NCBI GenBank assembly: GCA_024516155.1
Contig: JAJJXM010000002.1
Location: forward strand, 1,178,001-1,242,000
Origin: Pyronema omphalodes
Lineage: Eukaryota > Ascomycota > Pezizomycetes > Pezizales > Pyronemataceae
Direction: 5' to 3'
Length of the DNA: 64,000 bases
Shown here piece by piece: positions 44,345-53,260 of this stretch. The translations under genes were made by a program, and so were the position numbers. A model generated the notes under the pieces. The model saw only the letters and a program-made list of their open reading frames with translations. It did not search any database and had not been told where the DNA came from. Each line of letters opens with the position of its first letter. Position 1 is the first letter of the stretch.

Positions 44345-44533
44345 AACCTATGATTTCTATTCTTCATTAGACATTATATGTATTTACTACAACAAAACTG
44401 CCTAGCCAATAATCACTGTACCAATAACAAAACAGCTCAAACGGATGCCTACAGTCTAAATTGTGTCTATCGACAAAGCATAATAACTCTACCAAAAAAA
44501 TATTAGTCACGCATTAAGTAAATACCTTATTCA

Positions 44534-44758
44534 CTAGGAAAAATTATAAAACCGACTTCCCGGACCTTTGTTAACTACCTCTGCATCCTTATCCCCATGA
44601 GCTTCCGTCTTTATATCCCTCATTCCAGATCCGTAACTCTTCCACGTTGCTGCTGATTTTCTCTCATAGAAATCCTTCTTTCCAAAATCTACTCTTACCA
44701 CCATCTCCCTTGCATCCCTAACATCTGGGTCCTCTCCCAAATCCTCAAAAATCTTCAT
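44534..44758 (-). CDS. short acidic/basic ORF, uncertain
   Basis: 74 codons starting 18 nt after the stop of the upstream minus-strand gene. Sequence texture (IFEDLGEDPDVRDAREMVVR, FGKKDFYERKSAATWKSYGS) is protein-like. It has no recognised family. It could be a separate small gene, a downstream exon of the 46095 gene reached by splicing around the stop, or a relic. Confidence 0.3.
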   Translation of the reverse strand: MKIFEDLGEDPDVRDAREMVVRVDFGKKDFYERKSAATWKSYGSGMRDIKTEAHGDKDAEVVNKGPGSRFYNFS

Positions 44759-44775
44759 TCTTCAACTTCGTCCGT

Positions 44776-46095
44776 TCATGACCATGTCGCATCCTCCTTT
44801 ATCCACTTGATCAATTCCTCCATCGACAGATTATTCGTTTGTTTTTCCTCATCCTTCTCCTCCTTCTTTATCTCTGTCGGAACAGTTGGTAGAGCCGGAC
44901 TGACTAAAGGTAACACCGGCTCGGCGGTCTCTCCCATCCATTCATTCCATTCTTCCCAACCCCTCTCGGTACCCAGTACTTGAATATCGTCCCCCAACTC
45001 TATCATATCCCTCCTTTCAACCTTTTTCTGCTTCTTACCCACTGCCGTCTTCTTCACTTCCGTCTCTTCCTTCACTTCCGTCTCCTCCTTCACTTCCGTC
45101 TCCTCCTTCTCTTCCGTCTCCTTCTTCTCTTCCACTTCCTTCTTCTCTTCTGCCTCCTCCTTCTGTTCGGCCTTCTCCTTCTGTTCGGCCTTCTCCTTCT
45201 GTTCGGCCTCCTCCTTCTGTTCGGCCTTCTCCTTCTGTTCGGCCTCCTCCTTCTGTTCGGCCTCCTTCTTCTGCTCGGCCTCCTTCTTCTGCTCGGCCTC
45301 CTTCTTCTGTTCAGCCTCCTTCTTGTATTCGGCCTCCGTCTTCTGTTCCGCCTGCGCTTCCTGATCCATCTCTTGCAAAAGTGCCTTAAAGAACTCGAAA
45401 GCAGATAATCCGATCTCCCCTTCTCTATCCTTGATCATTCTCAGCGCAACCTGGAAAGCCGACTCTCCCGTCGCCTCCATGCTTTGAACCAGCGACACTG
45501 CGATGTCCCAGACCTTCCGATTACCGGATAATAACGCAACACAAAGTGCTGCTACTTCCTGTGGTCCAAATTTGCTAAATTCAGATTTCACCGTATTATC
45601 TTGGCTGAACATGTTGTCAGCTTTAGCATTATCGATGTTGGTGGACTCGGAAGTGGTATTTCTGTTCCTCTTCACACTCTCCGCCTTCTCCGCCCTCAGC
45701 TGAATCAGCTCCTCTCGCATTTGATCTAACTCCCCTGTTAGATTCTCTAGCTCTTCCATAGCCTTCTTCGCTTCCCCTTCTATTTGCTGTAGATATTTGC
45801 GCATGCTTTCCTTCGCCTTGGACTTACTCTCCGGTAAGACCGGCGATGATTGCTGTGGTGATGCCGATGATGCCGATGATGCTGATGCTGCTGATGCCGC
45901 TGATGATGCCGATGATTTTGCCGATGCCGCTGATGCTGATGATGCTGATGATTCCGATGGCGGAGACAGCGGGTTTGAAATAAGAGCGGCAGCTACAGTA
46001 TCGATAAAATTTGATGGTCCAGGGATCTCGGAGGGAGTGGTGGTGGACGAATAGGATGCCTTGGGAGTTTTGCTTTTCTTATTTTTTCTTGTCAT
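44776..46095 (-). CDS. low-complexity coiled-coil protein with AEQKKE repeats
   Basis: Single-exon frame of 439 residues with an ATG in MTRKNKKSKTPK, a basic N-terminus. Order: a Ser/Ala-rich run (about residues 49-80), a Glu/Lys coiled coil (90-145), a more globular helical segment (FGPQEVAALCVALLSGNRKV and following, about 175-245), about fourteen imperfect five- to six-residue repeats of AEQKKE/AEQKEK (about 245-330), VKEETE repeats, and a final unique part ending in LIKWIKEDATWS. No catalytic family recognised. The Glu/Lys repeats should form a long charged helix. The globular segment is the best handle for homology. It may be related to the coiled-coil remnant at 43.9-44.3 kb on the opposite strand. 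Confidence 0.6.
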   Translation of the reverse strand: MTRKNKKSKTPKASYSSTTTPSEIPGPSNFIDTVAAALISNPLSPPSESSASSASAASAKSSASSAASAASASSASSASPQQSSPVLPESKSKAKESMRKYLQQIEGEAKKAMEELENLTGELDQMREELIQLRAEKAESVKRNRNTTSESTNIDNAKADNMFSQDNTVKSEFSKFGPQEVAALCVALLSGNRKVWDIAVSLVQSMEATGESAFQVALRMIKDREGEIGLSAFEFFKALLQEMDQEAQAEQKTEAEYKKEAEQKKEAEQKKEAEQKKEAEQKEEAEQKEKAEQKEEAEQKEKAEQKEKAEQKEEAEEKKEVEEKKETEEKEETEVKEETEVKEETEVKKTAVGKKQKKVERRDMIELGDDIQVLGTERGWEEWNEWMGETAEPVLPLVSPALPTVPTEIKKEEKDEEKQTNNLSMEELIKWIKEDATWS

Positions 46096-46649
46096 GGTGA
46101 TTGATGTTGTTGATTCTTGAGGTGAGAGAAGAAATTAGGTAGGAGTTGATTAGGTGGAGTGATGGGGATCGTTCGATTTCAGAATGGTGGTGTGTGATGA
46201 ATGGAGGTTGGATGGGATGTAGAGAGTCAATGGAAAGTAGAGGGACAGACGGGAGATGACGCTGGAAGATGATAAGAGGAGTTGTAGTTCCTCCATGTAG
46301 AGATTTGGCGAGGTGTAAATGGAGTCTTTTCCTTGCACCACTCCAGATGGTGTGCACCCAATCTAATCACTGTTTTTTGGCCAATGTCGTGAATGTCTGT
46401 TAAATATTCCTTTAGCAATATACGTCCTGAAGTTCTTCAAAATCCTCATTTCGATCTTGCACCACATCGAGAAAACATAAGTCCTTATTCTCACTTAGAC
46501 GATATCTACTCTTAAAATCTGTAGCTCAGCGGCCAGCTTCCTTGAATTATTTCATCCGGAATTATTTTGAAAGGCTACTTAAAACCATTTTATTTTATTG
46601 TTACAAATCAGATTATCTATAAGATTTACACAATCATTAGGACTTACTT
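46096..46649. other. intergenic, no supported gene
   Basis: Upstream flank of the coiled-coil gene. Three overlapping minus-strand frames (46079-46418) cancel one another and are rejected. Confidence 0.45.
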
Positions 46650-46919
46650 TTAAGCGTGATAATCTCCTTGTTTACCATCATCAATTTCTTTCCAATAAGC
46701 GTCTAATGGTCTATCAGCCTCTTTGTTTTCAATTGCAAGTATTGTCATTTCCACATTAAGACTTGCGAGGACAAGATTGGTAACTAAGCTTCCAGATACA
46801 CTAGTGAGCCTTAAGGAGTCACATGGACGACTCAAGGGCGTGTCCGCCGCATCCCTAATTACAGTATGAATACATAAGAAACAAGAATAAAGAATAACGA
46901 GATCTGTACCTCTATTCAT
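46650..46919 (-). CDS. short ORF, possible exon or relic
   Basis: 89 codons, with a protein-like C-terminal half (LVTNLVLASLNVEMTILAIE and DRPLDAYWKEIDDGKQGDYH). No family recognised, and no convincing splice partner was found on either side. It lies in the same accessory-looking segment as the remnants at 43.5-44.3 kb. Confidence 0.25.
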   Translation of the reverse strand: MNRGTDLVILYSCFLCIHTVIRDAADTPLSRPCDSLRLTSVSGSLVTNLVLASLNVEMTILAIENKEADRPLDAYWKEIDDGKQGDYHA

Positions 46920-48858
46920 AAGGGAGAAAGCCTCGATTATATACGTAACCCAGCTTTCGGCGGATTAAAATCTACATCACGGCTTTCGGGATTTCCACTA
47001 GTGACCCCCCGTAATGAATGCCGCTAAACCATCCATAGTGGTCATGATAATGAATACAGCTCCATATCTACCTTATCATCCTGGATAGAAATAAGTTTAA
47101 CCCGCTATGTGAACCACATGCGTCACCTCATAACACTATCCAGAATTTTCTCGCTGTATACAGATCTCAGTATGGAAAGAGCCGTATTTGAGCCTTGTAA
47201 TCCACTGCTTGAACTGCTCGGTTACTTAATTTGTAATTTTGTAGATGGTATATATTTTGTTTAAAAACATAGATAATATCATTCAGGTATTAACTGAACA
47301 GAAGAAAAAAACATCATCACCGACAATCCACAAAACCTCAAACTCCCTAACTATCTAAAACCGTGGCCGGGTAGTAAAATTTAATCCCCTCAGTCGTGCC
47401 AGCTCCCTATCACATCCCATAATTATTAACCACACTCCACTATTCTGTAGCCTACTAAAATTCCTCTTAGAATCCACTCAACCCCTATGTTATCTCATCC
47501 TATCTTATCCTATCTTATCCTATTTTCTACTTAAAACTTCTAGTCCTTATCCCAATCACCTCCCTTCTACCCCTCTCGCTTCCTCGTCTTTCTCTATCTC
47601 TTTTCTATATTTACCTCCATCAACAAAACCAGTAATCTCATAATCTCATGACCAACTTCAAGTAACTGCGCCACCAGGAAAGAAGACAAAAAAACGGCAA
47701 TCGCAATAACCAACCGAAGATCTACAAACGAGTGATATATTATGATAACGATGTAGGAAAGAATCCAGGACGAGAAATAAAGACCAAAGAAGAAAGGAAA
47801 AAGAACAAAAAAAAAATATCCTTCCATTTCTCAGGGCTACGTTTGTATCTTTCTAATCATATTCAGTAATGGAACGTAAATACACGTGCTGAAGCTTTTA
47901 TTTTTGTTTTGATATAACATAATATCATCAATTACATCTGTAGGTAGGTACATATGTAGGTATTGCATCCCTCATCCCCCGCCTTATCCATCATGTTTTC
48001 TATCAACTATTAACAAATATCAAAAAAAAAAAAAGAGAAAAGAGAAAAGAGAAGAAAAGAAAACAGAATCAAGTTACAACAAAACAGGTAAACTCCGGCA
48101 TGATGGGTAATAAGTTGGGACAAACATAAGAACCACAACCATAAGAACCACAACCATAAGAACCACAACCATAAGAACCACAACCATAAGAACCACAAGA
48201 ACCACAAGAACCACAAGAACCACAAGAACCACAAGAACCACAAGAACCACAAGAACCACAAGAACCACAAGAACCACAAGAACCACAAGAACCACAAGAA
48301 CCACAACCACAAGGACTCAGTATACATAAAAAACAAACAGATTATCCAATTGTACCTTATACCTACGCAGCTACGTAGTTACGCACCTATATAATCCAAG
48401 CACTGATCCATCCCATCACTCCCAAAAGCTATTTTTCCACAAAAAAAAAAAACAAAACAAAAGCCCCCATCCCATCAAAAACGTGAAAAAAAAGATAACC
48501 CGAAAAAAAGGGTAAATAAATACGTAATTTTTAAGAGAAACAAAAGAAGACAAAAAAAAAACACATATAACTCCAGTCTCCTTTCCTTCATTTGAACCAT
48601 AACAAAAAAAAAGGATTAACGCCATGACAAACTTTCCCTTGCTTTCCGCTGCGCAACTTCCTGATCCTTGTTCTTAATTTCTCTCATCTATCGTTCCTCA
48701 TCTCTCGTCTCTCATTTCTCTTCAGTTCCCTGGCCTTGACTCGTAATGCCTTTATCCCCCTCCTCCTAATCCACCCCAATTCATCCCACAGGCATGGCTT
48801 TACAACCCTTTTCACTTTTCCACCAACCCGACACCACAACCCCATCACCATCACCATC
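46920..48858. other. intergenic with AACCACAAG array
   Basis: AT-rich spacer; TATCTTATCC repeats at about 47497-47522 and the array at 48.1-48.3 kb. No gene. The 3' untranslated region of the GATA factor must lie at the right end. Confidence 0.5.
48127..48313. repeat. AACCACAAG 9-bp tandem array with AACCACAACCATAAG 15-mers
   Basis: Four copies of a 15-mer (AAGAACCACAACCAT) lead into about 13 copies of the nonamer AGAACCACA. All frames stay open because the units are multiples of 3. Confidence 0.9.
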
Positions 48859-51821
48859 CTACTGCTGAGACCCAGCCACAACCGATCCCGCAACCACCGC
48901 CACCGCAGCTCTAGCCATATTCATAGCCGCCGCCGCGGCCAATTCCTGATTCGACTGCGAATCCTGCTGGTCCTGCATACTGACTTCACCTAGCGACTGA
49001 TCCGTATTAGCTGTATCCATTCCGATCTGGGCTGTTGTATCAGCGGTGTTTGTAGGGTTGGTTATATTGTTATTGGTTGTGTTGGTGTTGTTAATGGTGG
49101 TGGTAGTGGTAGTGATGTTATTGGTAGTATTGGTGTTAGGGCTGGCATTGCCGTGGCCGTTGTTATTCGGCATGGTGGTGGTGGTGGTAGTGGTGTTGTT
49201 GTTGATACCGATATTAGCATCCGCCGAGGATTTAATATTCCCATCATCAGTTTCATTTTCCAGAGCTCCAAGTTCCCTTCCTAACATCTCCAACTCCTCC
49301 CGAACCCTCTTTGCTTCTCTTTCTAATGCATCCTTTCGCATTAACAAACACTGTCTCTTGCCTTCTTTATCCTGTGGAAGATTATTCAAATTGGGGTCGA
49401 TGGGGACGTTATCCTGAATACCCTGTAACCCTTGCAATCCAGGGAGACCTTGAAGAAGCTGGACGACTCCCGGAGAAGGACTGAAGCCACCTCCTCCGCT
49501 TGATCCTCCTAAAGTTTCCGCAATACCTCGTTTCCTGGAATTAAGCGGGACAGCAGCAGCGATCAAAGTGCTGCTTCCGTTATTTCCAGCGGGGTTTATG
49601 TTGGACATATTAGCAACCGGAGCTTTCGGAGCGGTGGTGAAATCGACAGGTGGTGGGTAATGACGTGGTTGTGAAAGGAAGTCGGAGGGACTTGATAAAG
49701 AGAGACGGGAGACATCGGTCATTTCTGAGTCACCCCCTTGTCCATTGCCGATTCCCCCGCTGCCTGGGACTCCATTGGCGGCCACTGTGCCGCTGGTACC
49801 TAGGGAATTGGCGGCATTGGAGGTTGCTAGGCTCCCATGTGGCGGGGCTTGTGCAATGGCTACGGGAGAGGAGGGGAAGGTGTTGGTTTGCGGGGCCACT
49901 ACACGTTTACGGCGTTTGATTATTGTTTTCTTCATGGCTTCGGGACGGTGGACTCCATGAAGTTTATGGTAAAGACCTGAGGTTTGTTAGTTGTCATGTT
50001 TCTAAGTTTTTGAAAACCAAGGAAAGGAAAATAGAAAGAAAAATAAAAAAGTGCGATGCACAATTGGTGCTGAAGCAAACGCTAAAAGGTAGGTAGGAAA
50101 TGGGATGTGGATTGGTGGAGATGAGATCTGGGAATGAGGGAGATAAGATAACGCAAGGCAAGTGATAATACATGATGCAAGTGGGACACTTGTCGTGTGT
50201 CGGGGAAACAAATGCATCACGAGAATCATAGATAAGATAAGGAGAGATATATGTAGATCGCCACGATCCCCATCGCGATGATCTGATACCATATCGCATC
50301 GCGATAAAGATGTTGATTCCCTATCATATCACATCACAATATATGGGAATGCAATCTTGCCAAGGTAAAAGTAATAGATAAGGGTTAATTTCGCACAGGG
50401 CATCACGAATTACGAAATGAAAAAAACATCCGGGATTAGGATAGAGATAATACATACCGCATGCATTACAGATAGTATGACCGTTATCATCTCTTCTCCA
50501 AAGAGGAGTTATTGTTGTACCACAATTCTGACAAGCGATTACGACGGTAGTACTTGTTGGACTTCCACTTCTACCCTGTTGATGATGCTGTTGAGGCTGA
50601 GGTTGGGGACTTGGACTCGGGGCAGAAACTGCCACCGCAGCTGCAGTAGCTGCAGTGGCTGCCGTAAGAGCAGGATCAGTAGGAACTCCTCCTTGACTTC
50701 CGTCAACACCAGGAATTGTTAGTTGCGCAGCTTTTGCAACTCTATTGTTAAATGCAGGACAACCATTGCATCCTTCAGCACCTCCGGTACCGTTACAGCT
50801 ACCACCACCAGGACATGTACCTGATGATACACATTCGGCTGCTACGTACGTGGCTCCATTTGAAGCGTGGATAGGACTCATAGTAGCTCCGTGTAATGGT
50901 CGCTTGAGGTTCATGGGTCGGTTTTGGTTGCGCGCTTTTTGGTAGAGGCCGCAGGCGTTGCATATGGTTTTGCCGTCGGGAGCGCGCCGCCATAGGGGGG
51001 TTCTATTCGTTCCGCAGTTACTGGGGGAGAGGTTAGCGACTGCTTGTGAATTGGAAATAGTATGCGAGGGAAAAAAAGTCAAGAAACGCAAAAAAAATTC
51101 GGTTATTGTACCTGCACACTTGACCCTGACCTCCTGTTGGTGTACCAGTTTGCGGTGTCTGAGTAACTTGCTGCATTTGTCTTTGAGGAGTCTGAGGAGC
51201 CTGTTGTTGCTGGAGCTGCTGCTGCTGCTGCTGCTGCTGTTGCATTTGCTGCTGTTGAATCTGCTGTTGAAGTTGCTGTTGCTGCTGCTGTTGCTGGGTT
51301 AAAGCCAATTGCTGGGTTAAAGCCAATTGCTGGACAGGACTTGTAGGCTGTCGTAGAGAAGTCTGTTGCTGAATTTGTTGCTGCTGTAGTTGTTGCTGTT
51401 GCTGCTGTTGCTGCTGCTGTTGCTGCTGTTGCTGATTTTGAATCTGCTGAGCAGCCTGCGCTTGAGCCTGAGCGACTTGGGCCTGCTGTTGAGCCTGTAA
51501 CTGTTGATGCGCCTGTTGCTGAAGTTGAAGCTGCTGAATTGCCGCCTCCTCCGCGGTAGGGGCGCGATTATTGACTGGAACAGACTGGGCTTGATTGGCG
51601 CCATTTTCTCCGACAGCGATTGTAACCGTCATGGTGTTTCGATCGTGGTCCTGCGCGGTCTCGGTTGTAGGTATCTGTGGAGTCAGGATAGCAGGATCCA
51701 TAGGAGGATTTTGTTGCGCGGCCGAGAGCTCAGTTGGCATTGTTGTGTTGGATGTCATTTTGTAGGATATGGTTGGGTACGTGAAGGATTCCAGAATAAT
51801 ATTGGAAGCTCCACCGGGCAT
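48859..51821 (-). CDS. two-finger GATA factor, SreA/Sre1/Urbs1-type siderophore repressor
   Basis: Three exons, 51112-51821, 50458-51020 and 48859-49976, encode 796 residues from the ATG at 51821; the ATG at 51758 (AAAATGAC context) gives 775. Introns are 91 and 481 nt. Finger 1 is C236-x2-C239-x17-C257-x2-C260. Finger 2 is C400-x2-C403-x17-C421-x2-C424 and is split by intron 2 at [19 protein letters not shown]. Between them sits the iron-sensing Cys-rich segment (C300, C306, C312, C321, C324: [20 protein letters not shown]). This combination defines repressors that switch off siderophore synthesis and iron uptake when iron is plentiful, binding ATCWGATAA sites in the nucleus. The N-terminal part is dominated by polyglutamine; the C-terminal part contains Asn/Thr runs, a short coiled coil ([20 protein letters not shown]) and Ala-rich ends. 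An extra upstream exon is possible (see findings). Confidence 0.93.
50141..50385. promoter_or_regulatory. GATAAG cluster inside intron 2 of the GATA-factor gene
   Basis: On the plus strand: AGATAAGATAACG (50141-50153), GATAAGATAAGG (50231-50242), AGATAAGGG (50377-50385), plus CGATAAAG near 50302 and ATCTGATAC (50281-50289), one mismatch from the ATCWGATAA consensus. Function is inferred. Confidence 0.4.
51180..51545. repeat. CAG/CAA trinucleotide tracts encoding polyglutamine
   Basis: Several runs of CTGCTG/TTGCTG (CAG/CAA on the coding strand), including a long one at 51380-51432 and a duplicated 18-bp unit (GCTGGGTTAAAGCCAATT, about 51294-51329), lie in exon 1 of the GATA factor. Confidence 0.85.
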
Positions 51822-52873
51822 GCCGTTGTGGCTGAGAGATACGAGAACGCGCCGCAGTCAGGTGGAATGCGTGACGGTGACGGACGAATACTTAGGCTGC
51901 ACTGGTGTGCGACGCTTCTTCTTCGGCGGTGTCGAGGTGGCAAAGAGTGGGTAGGGCTGAGTTCGGGTTTCGAAGTCTTGTACGCGGTTGACGGGTGAAG
52001 ATGAGGCGGGTCGATTTGTGACGGGTGGGTGGGTTTGTTGGGTGAGAAGTGTCGTCTTCGTTTCCTGCGGGGGAGGAGGGTTGTAGTGGTGGTGGATTTT
52101 TTTGGAAACCGTTCTCACGTCTTCGATGAGCTTTACAGAAAAAGGAAAAAAAAAAAGGAAACCCTCCTTCCTGTCTTTTCTTTTCCTTTAACGAAAAGAA
52201 AGATAAAATATAAAAAAAAGCTAGATAATATTTCTTGGCGAAATGACTTATCTAATACGTATACTCCCAAGGCGTTTTTGTGTTCTTATAAAAAAAAACG
52301 TGCTATGGTCGTGTATTCGTTTCGCTAAAAAGCAATTGTCTTCTCCGCGTCTTTGGTTCTTAGCAGCGAAAATAAATTCGCAGTTCGCCGCGCATCTACA
52401 GCTCCAAGGCCCGGGGCAGAGCTCACGATGGAGCTACCGGCGACATGGGCGGGTAAGCAGCAATCTGAGAGATGTGACTGGTCAGCCTTGACAAGGTCTG
52501 ACAAGGTTCCACTGGGTCTGGAAATCTACAAATCACGAATGAGGCAAAGAACAGAGTGTAAGAAGGGGTATTTCATAACCCGTTATTTCACGACTCGGAA
52601 TCAATATCTACAGAATTTACAGAGTACTCAGCAGTCTCTTTACCCCACTTATCTACAGCAGATAACAAAACTCCATGAGCTCCTCGGCGGCAGCATCACC
52701 TGGGAGCCCCGGACGCCACGTAGATTAACACTTCCTTTTTCTGCTGATAAGATTCGTGTTGTCATCAGCCACTGATAAGCTTTTTCATCTTTTCCATCAA
52801 TCTTATTCCTTGTCCGCATGACATTTATTTCATGGTGTGGGGGCCATGACGTGGATACTCCACATATTGCTGA
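51822..52873. other. upstream region of the GATA factor; weak frames
   Basis: Contains a frame (51858-52118, minus) in phase with the GATA-factor gene that may be its first exon. A plus-strand frame at 52353-52775 (140 codons) has no recognised family and I do not call it. The promoter of the GATA factor lies here, whichever start is used. Confidence 0.4.
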
Positions 52874-53260
52874 ATGGACGAAAATGACTGGATCGAAATC
52901 CCGCAACCCAAGATCGTGGGGCTTGGAGGAATATCCTCAGCCCCTATAGCAAAGATTACTCATCTTTTTGAAATTTTAGCGGCAAGCCTCGTTATTTTCG
53001 TTATTTTCGTTGCATTCGTTGTTTTCGATACATACTTCTTTACTGAGGATACAGGATCAATGAGAATGGATCTTCATCTTCCAAAATCTTTTTTCTCAGG
53101 TCCTACATACCACGATACCCCGTCATCCTATCTATCCAAAATCTCAGATAAACCCGAATGCTGGATCTCGACCCACTCATCGCTGCTGGTACTTTATTCC
53201 TCAAAACAGATAGTTTCCAAATCCTATAACCATCTATGTATAACACGGAATATCCGGTAA
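52874..53260 (+). CDS. possible small single-pass membrane protein
   Basis: 128 codons with an ATG (ATGGACGAAAATGAC). The N-terminal MDENDWIEIPQPKIVGLGG is protein-like. A strong hydrophobic segment (FEILAASLVIFVIFVAFVVF, about residues 32-51) would span a membrane. The rest is polar and less convincing, and splicing could change the C-terminus. No family recognised. Confidence 0.33.
   Translation: MDENDWIEIPQPKIVGLGGISSAPIAKITHLFEILAASLVIFVIFVAFVVFDTYFFTEDTGSMRMDLHLPKSFFSGPTYHDTPSSYLSKISDKPECWISTHSSLLVLYSSKQIVSKSYNHLCITRNIR

Noticed and set aside
44980..45408. Plus-strand ORF rich in LLLFGLLLLF opposite the coiled-coil gene
   Set aside because: Antisense of the AEQKKE repeats; hydrophobic only because Glu/Lys codons reverse to Leu/Phe/Ser.
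48010..48336. Minus-strand ORFs with FLWFLW and VVLVVL repeats that look like transmembrane proteins
   Set aside because: Derived from the 9-bp and 15-bp arrays only.
49046..49417. Plus-strand valine/leucine-rich ORF opposite the GATA factor
   Set aside because: Antisense of Asn/Thr runs in a gene with confirmed zinc-finger exons.
52353..52775. 140-codon plus-strand ORF upstream of the GATA factor
   Set aside because: No family, no leader signal and patchy composition; not enough to call a gene.
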